Of a stretch of 64,000 bases of DNA, positions 8,129 through 18,800 are shown one piece after another. The number at the start of each line of letters is the position of its first letter. Positions within the stretch are counted from its first letter, which is position 1. The stretch comes from Hahellaceae bacterium (GTDB lineage Bacteria > Pseudomonadota > Gammaproteobacteria > Pseudomonadales > Oleiphilaceae). The notes beneath the pieces were generated by a model. The model saw only the letters and a list, made by a program, of their open reading frames with translations, ran no database searches and was not told where the DNA came from. The stretch covers positions 434,001 to 498,000 of the forward strand of contig JACKOB010000004.1 in the NCBI GenBank assembly GCA_024234575.1. The letters are read 5' to 3'. A program made the translations under genes and the position numbers.

Positions 8129-10012
8129 CTATTTCTTTGGATAGAACGAAGGTATAACCTCTGCTTCAGAGGACGTATGTATACTTTTTGCCACCGAGTC
8201 CGCCGCTTCACGGAAGCAGATTTCCAGGGAATTCAGTGTTGAATCATCAAGACTGATTCTGTCTTTTGCATACAGTGACGCCTCTATATCCCGCAAGGCA
8301 GCGAGCATTTTCCCGTTATCGGCAAAGAAGTTTTTAGTATCTTGATAGTTACTGATCTGTTTGCCATCCGGGTCATGTTGGCTTTGCAGTTGAGCGGCCC
8401 AATGCGAGATTAGCCCCAGCGTATCTGGGCGTTTGTTTTTAATTGCCGTCACTATATCGGCAATGGTTATACGCTTTAGACGCTCATTATTTTTTTGATG
8501 CAATGTTGAAGATAAACTTACACCTGTTAGTGCAGATTTAAGTCGGGATATTTTTGTAAAACAATAGACGACAGTTATTAGCCACCCTGTTAACGTGAGC
8601 CAAAAAAGCCATTGCCAGGTCTGTGCTACACCGCTGTGGCCGTCTGAAAGCGAGGTATTTGTCGTCGAAGAATCGCTATCTGCGGGCAAACTATTGGCGA
8701 TGCTCTTCTGGTCTAGCTGATTATTTGCACTCACCGACTGATTAGTGGCCGCAATGACCGTTATTTCTTTAGTCGGTAGCACTGCAACACGCTCAACGTT
8801 GTTCACGGTATCCCACCAGGGGATGCGTATTTCAGGCAGTGTGACTTTCCCTGGCGCTATCGCCACCATCGCGAAAGACTGGCTTAATTGCGAATTCGCG
8901 CCTGCCTTGTGTGGTTCTGAGCTTCGCTTCTCCTGGTCGGGATAAAGCTTCAGGCCGCGGGGTTCGCTTACCTCAAATGGTGGTAGCGCCGAGCCAAGCA
9001 TCCCTAACGCCTGAAGGTTTAACGTTCGCGTTACCGAATCACCTACCTGAATCGTATCGACGGGTTTACTCCAGCTTTCTGTCAGATAAATGCTCATCGC
9101 TGGCAGCCATTGTTGGCCGGTAAAGCTGGTCGGGGGGGATTTCACATCAATTGTTTTCGCATCTGAAAACTCACGGGCATATTTCCTTTGGCGAGAGCGG
9201 GGGTCAATAAGGGTGCCGGTAAATGTTTGCGGGAAAATAGTCAGCGTTCCACTTTTTTGGGGAAATACCAGATAGTTTCGCTCAATGACTTCATAGCGCC
9301 GGTTGTTATGCATACGGCTATACTTGGTTTGTTCTCCAAGCTGCTCGATGATGGCGTTTTCTGGCTCTGGTTTAGTTAACTCACCACTTGCCAGATTACC
9401 TTGATGATACAGACGCATCGTCACAATTATCTGCTCTTGCACGTAGGCAGCAGTTTTATCGACACTTACTTCCAAAAAAATTGGCGGTGCTTCTGTGCTT
9501 AATATTTTGGGTTTGCCCGCAAGTACGGTTATGTCGATAGGGGCTGATTCGGCGTCTTTAAATTTGATGGCGGGGATAGCCAGATTACCGGCACTTTTGG
9601 GGGCAAGGGTATATAGCCAGGTAATTTCCGCCCGATTGTCACCATTAACTGACTGCACATTATATTGCTGCTTCCGGTCGAGTACATCGAAATCTTTTTC
9701 GAGACCATTGATCTCTGGCTCGGGCAGGTTCAAATTATTGAGGCTTAGCAGCGAGCCAAAATTAAATTCGAATTTTATGTTACCAACCACGCGTAACTCG
9801 ATGGTTTCGGTTTCATAGAGTTGTGTTTTATCTACGCTGACGTCAAGTTTGTCCTGCGCGTTGACCGGTTGAAAAGGTAAAGAAAGCAGCAGGAGCCAAC
9901 ACAACGTCCTCAGCTGTGTCAGCACTCGTCGTTTTATCCAACTTGCAGGTGATGTAACAATAGGTCGCATCAGGACATTCACACAATGGAGTCTCATCAT
10001 AATCTGCTTCAT
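8129..10012 (-). CDS. batD: BatD-like membrane protein
   Basis: About 627 residues. An N-terminal signal segment (LLLLSLPFQPVNA) precedes periplasmic beta-rich repeats (for example LDVSVDKTQLYETETIELRV, then LEVSVDKTAAYVQEQIIVTM). A transmembrane helix near residue 480 (WQWLFWLTLTGWLITVVYCF) leads into a cytoplasmic helical tail. This is the BatD layout, the last gene of moxR-bat operons. The Bat proteins are linked to aerotolerance and envelope stress, but their biochemistry is unsettled. I place the start at ATG 10012; a TTG at 10087 overlapping the preceding stop, or ATGs at 10000 and 9997, are alternatives because no strong ribosome binding site decides. Confidence 0.83.
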   Translation of the reverse strand: MKQIMMRLHCVNVLMRPIVTSPASWIKRRVLTQLRTLCWLLLLSLPFQPVNAQDKLDVSVDKTQLYETETIELRVVGNIKFEFNFGSLLSLNNLNLPEPEINGLEKDFDVLDRKQQYNVQSVNGDNRAEITWLYTLAPKSAGNLAIPAIKFKDAESAPIDITVLAGKPKILSTEAPPIFLEVSVDKTAAYVQEQIIVTMRLYHQGNLASGELTKPEPENAIIEQLGEQTKYSRMHNNRRYEVIERNYLVFPQKSGTLTIFPQTFTGTLIDPRSRQRKYAREFSDAKTIDVKSPPTSFTGQQWLPAMSIYLTESWSKPVDTIQVGDSVTRTLNLQALGMLGSALPPFEVSEPRGLKLYPDQEKRSSEPHKAGANSQLSQSFAMVAIAPGKVTLPEIRIPWWDTVNNVERVAVLPTKEITVIAATNQSVSANNQLDQKSIANSLPADSDSSTTNTSLSDGHSGVAQTWQWLFWLTLTGWLITVVYCFTKISRLKSALTGVSLSSTLHQKNNERLKRITIADIVTAIKNKRPDTLGLISHWAAQLQSQHDPDGKQISNYQDTKNFFADNGKMLAALRDIEASLYAKDRISLDDSTLNSLEICFREAADSVAKSIHTSSEAEVIPSFYPKK

Positions 10013-10080
10013 TTTTAATTTAGGTTTACGTCTTGTTTCATTACAAATTAAGCTTTCGTCTGGCCAGAACCCGTAAATGG

Positions 10081-12081
10081 CTACCAAAGAGGTCGACCCG
10101 GCGGCTTTTTATTGTTGTCACCTTGTTGGTATTGTTGTGCAAATTTCCGTCGTAACAGGCCGGAAGGATCATCTGGTACGCGTCTCATCCATTGCTCGAA
10201 TGCCTGCTGTTCTTCATTATTGAGCGGTTCGGCAGACCCTTGCGCCATTGCACCTTCGGCTGGGGTGTCGCCTGGGCCTGTTGGCTTGTCTTCCTCGTTA
10301 ACGCCAGTTGATGACTGCTGTTCAGGTTGCTCTCCCTCAGGTCCCTTGTTTGCCTCTGCGGGGGGCTGGTTAGTCGCTTCATTGTTTTGTTCTGATGATT
10401 GTGTGCTCTTATCAGAACCATCCTGAGCATCAGAGTCTTTTTTATCTTGCTCGCTTTGGTTGTTACCGTTTTCGTTATTATCGTTGTTCTGGTCACCTTG
10501 GCCGCCTTCAGAGTTATCCTGACCATCGCCGTTGTTATTCTGGCTGTCGCCGCTTTCACCTTCTTGCTTGTCCTCTCCATTTTCAGAAGACTCTTTGTCG
10601 TCTTTGGATTGTTCTTGCTTTTGCTGTTCTTCTTTCTGTTGCTGCAGAATTTTCTCAACAATTTGCTTGTTGGTGATGGCCGCTTCGTGTTCGGGGTTGA
10701 GTTCTAAAGCCTTGTTCAGTGCTTCTAGGGACGCCTCGAACTCTTGCCCTTTGGCGTAAGAAGTGCCGGCGTTATAGTAGGCTTCAGCTTTATCTTTGTC
10801 TGACCACTTTTTGCCGCTCACATCAGAAAAAATTTTCGCGGCATCCAAAGATTGGTTTGCCTTCTGCTTGGCATAGGCTTTCCATTCTTCATTTTCGAAA
10901 AGCTTTGCCGCCGTCTCGGCATCACCTTTTTCTAGCGCATTGGCGGCCTGCTGGTCTTTGGTTGTCCACAAATCATCCCATGCAGCTGCTTCAGTATTGT
11001 CAATTGGTGTCATTGTTAGTAGCGGAATCAGCGCGATCATCATGATCCCCCGTCGGTAAAAAATGAGCGCCAGCAGGATTAAGGGAAGTGTTAGCAGGTA
11101 GCCCCTGTCTTGCCAGGAGGCAGAGGTAAGTGATTGCTCGCTGGTTTCAGAGGCGCTGGTGTTGGTCCGATCCGGGGTCAAATCGAGAGATTTTAAATCA
11201 GCGTCAGTCAGTGTCATTGCCTGGATTTTCGCACCGGTGTCTTTGGCTAGCTGCTTTAGCGTGTCGAAGTTGTTGCCGGCTACAATTACGGTATCACCGT
11301 CTTTCAGGTACCCTCGCTCAGGAAGATCAATTGGGGCACCCGCCCGTGTGCCAACAGATAGTATCTGCAAAGACCGGTCACTTAAGGCTGATGTGACTTC
11401 GCTGATCTGAAAATCCTCAATGCCATCAGTGATAAGCAGTACGCGTCCGTTCGCCGAACCTGATTGCTTCAGTAGTTCATTTGCTAATTTAATACCGGCG
11501 GCAGGCTCACTGCCTGCGGCTGGCATAATAAAAGGGTCGAGCGCTGGCAGCATTGCCTGAATGGTTCTCATGTCGTCAGTTAATGGCACCACCACATGAG
11601 CATCGGCAGAATAGACGATGAGCCCCGTATCACCCTCGCGTCGATTGTCGAGTATATCCTGTATCTTTTGTCTGACACGGGTAATACGGTTGGGCGAAAG
11701 GTCGGTGGCATACATGGAAAGTGACAGATCCAGCACAATTACTAAGTCATCTTTTAGTTTTTGTACTGGCTGCTCTGACTTGCTCCAGCTAGGACCTGCC
11801 AGGGACAGTGAGAGGGTGATCAGTATGATGCTGGCGATTCCGCTGGCGTACTGCGTCTTTTTTGCAGGTGTCGCCGCTTGCAAAAACGGGAGTAATGTTG
11901 CTGAAATCGCCTGTTCCCAGTCTGAACTTTGTCGATCTTTAATGGTGAAAATAAAGGGCAGCGCGGCAGCGGGCAAAAGCAGCAGTAACCAAAGCGGCCT
12001 TATAAAATGCAGGTCAGCAATACTTCCTGATAAATTTGCCTGCGTGAACTCGGAAATTAACTGCAGTAATGTTTCCATCAT
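10081..12081 (-). CDS. BatB-BatC fusion: VWA domain plus TPR and acidic low-complexity tail
   Basis: A 666-residue protein joining two usually separate Bat proteins. It has an N-terminal membrane segment, then a von Willebrand A domain with the metal-site motif DLSLS (near residue 118) and LLITDGIED. Transmembrane segments near 340-370 follow, then a TPR region (KAEAYYNAGTSYAKGQ) at about 400-490. A long Gln/Asn/Asp/Glu/Ser tail ends in a conserved-looking RVPDDPSGLLRRKF motif. The start is ATG 12081, in an ATGA overlap with the batA stop and with GAGGTGG upstream; an in-frame extension to 12189 would run deep into batA. It probably assembles with BatA and BatD at the inner membrane. Confidence 0.88.
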   Translation of the reverse strand: MMETLLQLISEFTQANLSGSIADLHFIRPLWLLLLLPAAALPFIFTIKDRQSSDWEQAISATLLPFLQAATPAKKTQYASGIASIILITLSLSLAGPSWSKSEQPVQKLKDDLVIVLDLSLSMYATDLSPNRITRVRQKIQDILDNRREGDTGLIVYSADAHVVVPLTDDMRTIQAMLPALDPFIMPAAGSEPAAGIKLANELLKQSGSANGRVLLITDGIEDFQISEVTSALSDRSLQILSVGTRAGAPIDLPERGYLKDGDTVIVAGNNFDTLKQLAKDTGAKIQAMTLTDADLKSLDLTPDRTNTSASETSEQSLTSASWQDRGYLLTLPLILLALIFYRRGIMMIALIPLLTMTPIDNTEAAAWDDLWTTKDQQAANALEKGDAETAAKLFENEEWKAYAKQKANQSLDAAKIFSDVSGKKWSDKDKAEAYYNAGTSYAKGQEFEASLEALNKALELNPEHEAAITNKQIVEKILQQQKEEQQKQEQSKDDKESSENGEDKQEGESGDSQNNNGDGQDNSEGGQGDQNNDNNENGNNQSEQDKKDSDAQDGSDKSTQSSEQNNEATNQPPAEANKGPEGEQPEQQSSTGVNEEDKPTGPGDTPAEGAMAQGSAEPLNNEEQQAFEQWMRRVPDDPSGLLRRKFAQQYQQGDNNKKPPGRPLW

Positions 12082-13121
12082 CGCGGAGCCACCTCTTTGG
12101 TCAGGTGGGTTGGATTGTGTTGGCGACGGGGGCGTAATCTCGGTAATACCGCAAACATAAAAAACATCAAAGAGAAACCTAGTGGCCAATAATACAGTTC
12201 TGATATCGGGCGGTAAGTTTTACCTTCTTGCTCAACGGGTTCGAGTAAATTGAGGGATTCGTATATTAATCCCAGTTCAGGCGTATTACGGGCACGGAAA
12301 TAGCGTCCACCGGTGAGGTTTGCAATATTGGTTAATGATTCTTCGTCCAGATCGGCTGAAGGATTGACGCGCTGAGTGGTAAAAAAGCCTCTTTTCACCA
12401 TTTCATCTGCGCCAATACCGATGGTGTATATTTTTATTTTTTCTTTCGCCGCCAGTTGTGCCGCCTTTTCGGGCGGAATTTCCCCTGCGGTATTGGCGCC
12501 ATCTGTTAGCAACACCAACACTCTGCTTTGTTCGGGTTTGTCACGCAGACGCTTAACGGCGAGGCCAATGGCATCGCCAATGGCGGTGGCCTGACCCGCC
12601 ATGCCAAGGGTGGCCTCCCGCAGCAGGGTGTTAACGGTTGTCAGATCAAAGGTGAGTGGTGACTGAATGTATGGTTGTGAGCCAAAAAGAATGAGGCCAA
12701 CTCTGTCCCCCTTTCGTTGCTCGACGAAATCGCTGACCACGTTTTTGACTGCATCAAGGCGAGTGGCCTGAAACCCTTTTACAATCATGTCGGTCTCTTT
12801 CATCGAAGGAGAGATATCCACTGCCAGCATGAGGTCACGTCCGGCGGCGGGTAATGTAATCGCGTCTCCTATCCATTGCGGGCGAGCGGCCGCACAAACT
12901 AAAAGTACCCAGGCCATGCCAAGCAAAATTTTGGTGATTGCGGGGGCAGAGTGGGTTGCTTGCTGTGTTGACTCGTTGATTCGGGTGAGCGTGCCGTAAA
13001 AAGGCACGCGTACGCCATTTCCCGAGCTCTGTCCGGCAGGTTGCCTTGTACCAATAATGAAAGGTAGTGGTAAGAGTAATAACAAGATCGGCCATGCCAG
13101 TGACATAGATTCTAACAGCAT
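12078..13121 (-). CDS. batA: BatA-like VWA-domain membrane protein
   Basis: A 347-residue protein with an N-terminal transmembrane helix ([17 protein letters not shown]), a second helix near residue 65 and a VWA domain. The complete metal-ion motif DISPS is at about residues 101-105, followed by VGLILFGSQP and VLVLLTDGANTAGE. A transmembrane helix near the C-terminus (YYWPLGFSLMFFMFAVLP) completes the BatA layout. The start overlaps the DUF4381 gene by 10 bases and the stop overlaps the fused batB/C start by 4, so translation is coupled through the operon. A partner role with the MoxR ATPase is known for the family but not visible here. Confidence 0.88.
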   Translation of the reverse strand: MLLESMSLAWPILLLLLPLPFIIGTRQPAGQSSGNGVRVPFYGTLTRINESTQQATHSAPAITKILLGMAWVLLVCAAARPQWIGDAITLPAAGRDLMLAVDISPSMKETDMIVKGFQATRLDAVKNVVSDFVEQRKGDRVGLILFGSQPYIQSPLTFDLTTVNTLLREATLGMAGQATAIGDAIGLAVKRLRDKPEQSRVLVLLTDGANTAGEIPPEKAAQLAAKEKIKIYTIGIGADEMVKRGFFTTQRVNPSADLDEESLTNIANLTGGRYFRARNTPELGLIYESLNLLEPVEQEGKTYRPISELYYWPLGFSLMFFMFAVLPRLRPRRQHNPTHLTKEVAPR

Positions 13122-13585
13122 CTTTTTATCCAGATTCTAAGGTCGTGCAGCAATGTGGTAACGTCGAGATCCGGTGTACATTGGTACCCCGCGTCGGCCA
13201 GCGGGGTCAGGTTAATAGCCTCGGGTGCATCTCCGTACTTTAGCTCCAAAAGTTGAACCCACTGCTTGCCGTGTAAATTGTTGGTCTGCAGATCAGGAAA
13301 CTTTAGCCGCATGAGTCGTTTTAATAACCTGTTTGCATTGTTGACCACCGTTGCCGGATCACGGCTTTCGGCAATCAATGCAAGCTCTGATGAGATGGCC
13401 TGATTCCAACGTTGTCGCTGTTTGAATTTCTTAGTTAAATAAAATGTCAGAGCAGCAAGGGCTACCGCAACACCTAGAACAAGCCACCAACCAATAGCAG
13501 GTGGCCACCAGTTGATCGGCGGAGGAGGGGTGATGTCCCTTAGCTGAGATAGCAAGGCTGCAATTTCTGGGGAGGTCTGGTTCAT
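13112..13585 (-). CDS. DUF4381 membrane protein of the moxR-bat operon
   Basis: A 157-residue protein with a Pro-rich start (DITPPPPINWWPP), one transmembrane helix at about 28-49 (AIGWWLVLGVAVALAALTFYL), and a basic, helical cytoplasmic domain. This is the DUF4381 pattern, seen between DUF58 and BatA genes in moxR operons. Its start codon shares an ATGA overlap with the stop of the DUF58 gene upstream. The function is unknown; the context suggests a membrane adaptor for the MoxR/VWA machinery. Confidence 0.85.
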   Translation of the reverse strand: MNQTSPEIAALLSQLRDITPPPPINWWPPAIGWWLVLGVAVALAALTFYLTKKFKQRQRWNQAISSELALIAESRDPATVVNNANRLLKRLMRLKFPDLQTNNLHGKQWVQLLELKYGDAPEAINLTPLADAGYQCTPDLDVTTLLHDLRIWIKRCC

Positions 13586-14670
13586 AGAATGCCGCCCCCG
13601 CGCAAATGTTTTTGGATAAATGGCAATGTTGCTTCTTCGGTGCTGAGAGGCAGTAACGGGATTTTAAGCCCGGTCAGTGTTTCGCTGAGTTCTGCCTGAC
13701 GTTGTGCTACTAACTCTCTAAACTTGTTACGTACTGAGTGAGAGCGCGTCGATAGCCTAAGCTCATGGGTGCCATCGGAAACGGCATAGTCGCCGGGAGG
13801 TGGTAACTCACGCTCGAGTGGATCGTAAGTTTGTATGGCAATAACGTCTCCGTGCTGGCGAATAATATGTAACAGCCTTGCGCATGCAGGGGTAAAGTCC
13901 TGAAAATCGCTGATCAAAAATACCAGGGCACCAGGTTTGCTAAGCCGGCGGCACTCTTGTAATGCATTCTCGAGCGCTGGCAGAGGTTTCGTTCCTGTTG
14001 GCGATGGTTCGTTGTCCACTGTAGTTATTTCTTTAGTGAAACGATGAACGAGCGCAAAATTAAAGTCCGAAATCCCCTTGAGTAAACGTGTGACGGCTTT
14101 GTGGTTTCGGGCTGGCTTGATTTCACAGTGGCCTTTTTCACTAAAAATTAACCCGCCAACACGGTCACCATGATTGAGTGTTGCCCATGACAGCAAGGCG
14201 GCGGCTTCTGCTGCTTTGACACATTTGAATGTGTCTTTACTGCCAAAAAACTGGGATGAAGACTGATCGCAGAGAATTAGTACCGGCCGCTCACGTTCTT
14301 CGTGAAAAACTTTTGTGTGAGGTGACTGCCGTCTGGCGGTAACACGCCAATCTATGCTTCTGATATCATCACCGGGTTGATAAAGCCGTACTTCGGCAAA
14401 CTCCATGCCCCGGCCTTTAAAGCGAGACAGATGGCCGCCACTTTGTTGGCGTAGCCCTCGTTTTGCACTTGGCATCACCAATGCCTGAGCGGAAAAACGA
14501 AGTTTTAACAGATGCTCCAGCGGGCAATAAACGCCCTCAGGTACGTGGTGCCCCTCGTTTTGATGGCGAGCAGCAAACGTAACCCCAGCCGAGCTTTTTT
14601 TTACTTGTGGCGGAGTTGCTGTCCGTTTGGTGAAAAGGCTTGCCCAATGTTTACGAAAGTTTGCCATCAT
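13582..14670 (-). CDS. DUF58 protein of the moxR-bat operon
   Basis: A 362-residue cytoplasmic protein carrying the DUF58 hallmark YQPGDDIRSIDWRVTARR near residues 97-114. A degenerate VWA-like fold follows, with DQSSS near 134-138 and VFLISDFQDF near 250. DUF58 proteins accompany MoxR AAA+ ATPases and may act as substrate or metal-site adaptors; the biochemistry is not established. An Arg/Lys-rich N-terminal region of about 50 residues precedes the domain. Two consecutive ATG codons (14670 and 14667) are possible starts. The stop overlaps the DUF4381 start by 4 bases. Confidence 0.87.
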   Translation of the reverse strand: MMANFRKHWASLFTKRTATPPQVKKSSAGVTFAARHQNEGHHVPEGVYCPLEHLLKLRFSAQALVMPSAKRGLRQQSGGHLSRFKGRGMEFAEVRLYQPGDDIRSIDWRVTARRQSPHTKVFHEERERPVLILCDQSSSQFFGSKDTFKCVKAAEAAALLSWATLNHGDRVGGLIFSEKGHCEIKPARNHKAVTRLLKGISDFNFALVHRFTKEITTVDNEPSPTGTKPLPALENALQECRRLSKPGALVFLISDFQDFTPACARLLHIIRQHGDVIAIQTYDPLERELPPPGDYAVSDGTHELRLSTRSHSVRNKFRELVAQRQAELSETLTGLKIPLLPLSTEEATLPFIQKHLRGGGIL

Positions 14671-14728
14671 AAGTTTACTTTGGTCGCTCGTTTAACAGAT
14701 TCTTCTAAAGACGTGTCTGGTATTGTTA

Positions 14729-15694
14729 CTAAGCAACAGGAACCCGTTTGATGAGTTCGTCAATAATATGATCCGAATTTAACCCTTCAGCTTCGGCTTC
14801 AAATGTCAGTAAGATGCGATGTCGTAACGTATCGTGGATAACCGCCTGCACATCATCCGGGCTCACGAAGTCTTTTCCTTGCAGCCAGGCCTGGGCGCGG
14901 GCGCATTTGTCCAACGCGATGGTACCTCTGGGGCTGGCGCCAAATCCTATCCACCTGGCCAAATCATCACCATACTGTTGTGGTTCTCGTGTTGCCATGA
15001 CCAATTGAATGATGTACTCCTCGACGCTATCTGCCATGTGCAAGGCCGACACTGACTGGCGCGCTTCAAATATGGCTTGCTGTGTCAGCACGTTTGCTTC
15101 TTTAGGCGCTTCGCCACTTTGATTGCTCTCTGCTCTGGCAAGTTTGAGAATAGCTCTTTCTGCGACTGCATCCGGATAGCTGATGCGCACATGCATTAAA
15201 AATCGATCCAATTGGGCTTCTGGTAAAGGATAAGTACCTTCCTGTTCAATAGGGTTTTGTGTAGCCATAACCAGGAACAAACGATCCAGCTTCATGGTTT
15301 TTTTACCAACACTGATCTGACGCTCGGCCATGGCTTCTAACAGCGCCGACTGCACTTTCGCCGGCGCACGGTTAATTTCATCTGCCAGAATAAGGTTGTG
15401 AAATATCGGACCAGGCTGGAAATTAAATGAGCCGTCTTCCGGTCGGTAGATTTCTGTGCCGGTAATATCAGACGGTAACAAGTCGGGGGTGAACTGAATT
15501 CTTTGGAAGTTGCCTTCGACCTTTCGTGATAAATCTTTAATCGCTTTGGTCTTGGCTAACCCTGGCGCGCCCTCGACCAGCAAGTGACCATCCGCCAAAA
15601 GTGCAATCAGTAAACGATCAACAAGATGTTCCTGCCCAATGATGTTTGCAGACAGATAGTTTTTTAGCTGTTTGAAGTCGTCCTGATAATTCAT
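14729..15694 (-). CDS. MoxR-family AAA+ ATPase
   Basis: A 321-residue AAA+ ATPase that probably acts as a chaperone for VWA-domain proteins. Walker A is EGAPGLAKTK (about 40-49) and Walker B is LILADEINRAP (near 103-113), with sensor 1 at MATQNP (near 144). A lid domain contains the RWIGFGASPRG motif. The start at 15694 is supported by AGGAGG about 10 bases upstream; an in-frame extension to 15775 lacks this signal. It is the first gene of the minus-strand operon moxR-DUF58-DUF4381-batA-batB/C-batD, with gdhB divergent from it. Confidence 0.92.
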   Translation of the reverse strand: MNYQDDFKQLKNYLSANIIGQEHLVDRLLIALLADGHLLVEGAPGLAKTKAIKDLSRKVEGNFQRIQFTPDLLPSDITGTEIYRPEDGSFNFQPGPIFHNLILADEINRAPAKVQSALLEAMAERQISVGKKTMKLDRLFLVMATQNPIEQEGTYPLPEAQLDRFLMHVRISYPDAVAERAILKLARAESNQSGEAPKEANVLTQQAIFEARQSVSALHMADSVEEYIIQLVMATREPQQYGDDLARWIGFGASPRGTIALDKCARAQAWLQGKDFVSPDDVQAVIHDTLRHRILLTFEAEAEGLNSDHIIDELIKRVPVA

Positions 15695-15851
15695 TTGCGG
15701 GTGAGCCTCCTGTACATAATCAAGTTTGCAGTATCTTGAGGGATACACAGCAAAATTCAAGGGATGTTCTATCATTATAAGTGTCTAAAAGAATTACGAT
15801 TTGTTAACGCTGCACGAACTGAAACACTCCGCTAGAGAAGGTTTGCCAAAT

Positions 15852-18800
15852 ATGAAACGTAACATCTACGAAAATAAGAAAGAGTTTCTTGCCAGTTTGT
15901 CTGAAGTATTCAACGAAAAACTTAGCCCGGAACAGGCAGGAAAAGTCGTTGAGTTTGCGCATCAGTATTTTGAAAACCTTCCGATAGAAGAGGCGATAGG
16001 TCGTCGCTTTGAGGATGTGTATGGCGCGGTTTTGTCGTGTTGGGCGTTTTTAAATCACCATGATTCAGGCCACCCGAAAGTGCATGTATTTAACCCGGAT
16101 CTTGAAGAAAATGGCTGGCAGACCACCCACACTATTCTTGCTGTGCTGCATGACAATATACCTTTTTTGGTTGACTCGGTACGCATGGCGATCGCACAGC
16201 GCGAGTTGACGATCCATTCGATACATCACTCGGTTTTATACACTTCCCGCACTAAAACTGGTGATCTTAAGAAGTTAATCCCCCGGTCAGAAGTGGATAA
16301 AAAGGCTGCCGGTGAGGCGTTGATGTACATCGAGGTGGATCGCTTAAGCGATAACAAGGCCCTGGAGCAGTTACATCAGGCTATTGAGAATGTTCTGCTG
16401 GAAGTGCGTGTGGCGGTCAACGATTACCAGCAAATGCGTACTAATGTGCTGGAGTGTGAAAAAGAGTTTAAGCAGAAGAGAAAGTTTGTGTCTCCTGATG
16501 AAAGTGCTGAAGCATTGGCCTTTATCGACTGGCTGGCGGCTGACCACTTCACGTTTCTTGGCTATGATGAGTACGAGTTTAATAAAGCGGGTGATGATGT
16601 TGAAATTGTTCGGGTCAAAAACTCTGAGTTAGGCATATTAAGAAGCCATAACGAGCGGCCAACCAAAGCGAAACTTAGCCAGTTACCCCAAAAAACCCGA
16701 GAGCATCTGCTAAAACCGGACTTATTTGCCTTTGCCAAATCTGCCCAGCGCTCCCGGGTGCACCGGCCGGCCTACCCAGACTATATATCGATTAAGAAGT
16801 TTAATGCCAAAGGGGAAGTTATTGGTGAACGCCGATTTCTTGGATTGTATACCGCGCTCGTTTATCACCAGCGTCACGATCAAATTCCCTTATTACGGAA
16901 AAAAACCGCTGAAGTCATTGCCCGATCCGGGTTAGATAAGCGGGATCATGCCGGCAAAGAACTTGACCAGATATTGGCAGTGTATCCAAGAGATGAGCTG
17001 TTTCAGATTTCTCAAGACGAGCTGTTTAATGTTGCCCTTGGCATTTTGTACATTCAAGAGCGGCGTAAAATAAGGTTGTTTATAAGAGAAGATGCCTACG
17101 CACAATTTGTGAGTGCGTTAGTGTTTGTACCCCGAGATATTTATAGCACCGACCTACGCCTTAAAATTGAAGCCATCTTGCGGGAAGAGTTAGACGCGCT
17201 TGATATTGAGTTCACGACCCATTTCTCCGAATCTTCGTTAGCCAGAACCCAGTTTAATATCCGTGTAAAGCCGGTGGATGATCGCGTTATCGATGTTGAT
17301 GACCTGCAGGCAAGAGTGATTGCCGCAGCGCAATCCTGGAAAGATGGTCTGGTGGCTGCATTATACGAGGCCAACGGTGAAGAGACCGCGAATAACTACA
17401 TTCAGCTCTATGAAAATGCCTTTGCTGCGAGCTATCGGGAAGAGTTCTCACCACGGCGCGCAGTGATTGATATTGAGCACATCGCTTCTTTGGCAAAGGG
17501 CCGTAAAGTTGCAATGAGTTTTTATCGCTCGCTGGAAGAGGATGAGCATCAGTTGCACTTCAAGCTATTTCATCCTGAAGTACAACTGCCCCTTTCCGAT
17601 GTGCTTCCCATCTTCGAAAATCTTGGGTTAAAGGTTATTGGAGAGCATCCTTATGAAGTGGAGGACCGTAAAGGTCGAGTCACCTGGATCCACGACTTTT
17701 CGTTGATTTCTTACTCCCGTAAGGTCATTGATATTCATAAGGTGCGCAAGATCTTTGAAGAGCTGTTCCAAAAAGTTCTGGCGGGTGAGGCAGAGAACGA
17801 CAACTTTAACTTACTGGCCCTGGGTGGGTATTTTGACTGGCGACAGGTGGCCGTTTTCCGAGCCTATTCCAGGTATATGCGGCAAGTCAGGTTTAGTAAT
17901 AGCCAGGAGTTTATCGCTCAGACCCTGGCTGGCCACATTGATATTTGCCGGATTCTATTAAGCTTTTTCGAAGCGCGATTTAATCCTGAACAAGCGAAAA
18001 GCAAGAATAAGGCAGAGGCAGTGCAGCAAAAGCTGGAGCTTGAATTTAATGCGGCGCTCGATAACGTGGCCAATTTAAGTGAAGATAAAGTGCTGCGTAT
18101 GTTTCTTGATTTGATCAAAGCAACCTTGCGAACCAACTTTTATCAACCTGACGCAGCAGGCATGCCGAAGAGTTATTTCTCTTTCAAGTTTAAGCCTTCG
18201 CTTATTCCTGATATGCCTTTGCCAATGCCGATGTTTGAAATATTTGTTTATTCACCAAAAGTAGAGGGTGTGCATCTGCGGGGCGGAAAGGTAGCAAGAG
18301 GCGGCTTGCGCTGGTCTGACCGTTTTGAAGACTACCGTACTGAAGTACTTGGATTGGTAAAAGCCCAGCAAGTGAAAAATGCGGTGATTGTGCCGGTTGG
18401 AGCAAAAGGTGGTTTTGTCGCCAAACAGCTGCCGGAAGGTGACCGCGATGCGTTTATGAAAGAAGGCATTGCCTGTTATCAGACATTTATTCGCGGACTG
18501 CTGGATATTACTGACAACTTCAGGGATGGCAATGTGGTGCCGCCTGAAAATGTTATCCGGCAAGACCCGGATGACTATTACCTTGTTGTCGCGGCAGATA
18601 AAGGTACCGCTACATTTTCTGACATTGCCAATGGCATTGCCCGGGATTACAACTTTTGGCTAGGCGATGCGTTTGCGTCTGGCGGCAGCAATGGTTACGA
18701 CCATAAGAAAATGGGAATTACTGCCCGTGGTGCCTGGGTGTCGGTCGAGCGTCATTTTCGCGAAATTGGCCTGAATCCCGAAACCACAGACTTTACGGCT

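Noticed and set aside
10185..10661. 158-codon open frame on the same strand as the fused batB/C gene
   Set aside because: It is a frame-shifted reading of the low-complexity Gln/Asn/Glu tail (Thr/Lys/Arg-rich), an artefact of biased codons.
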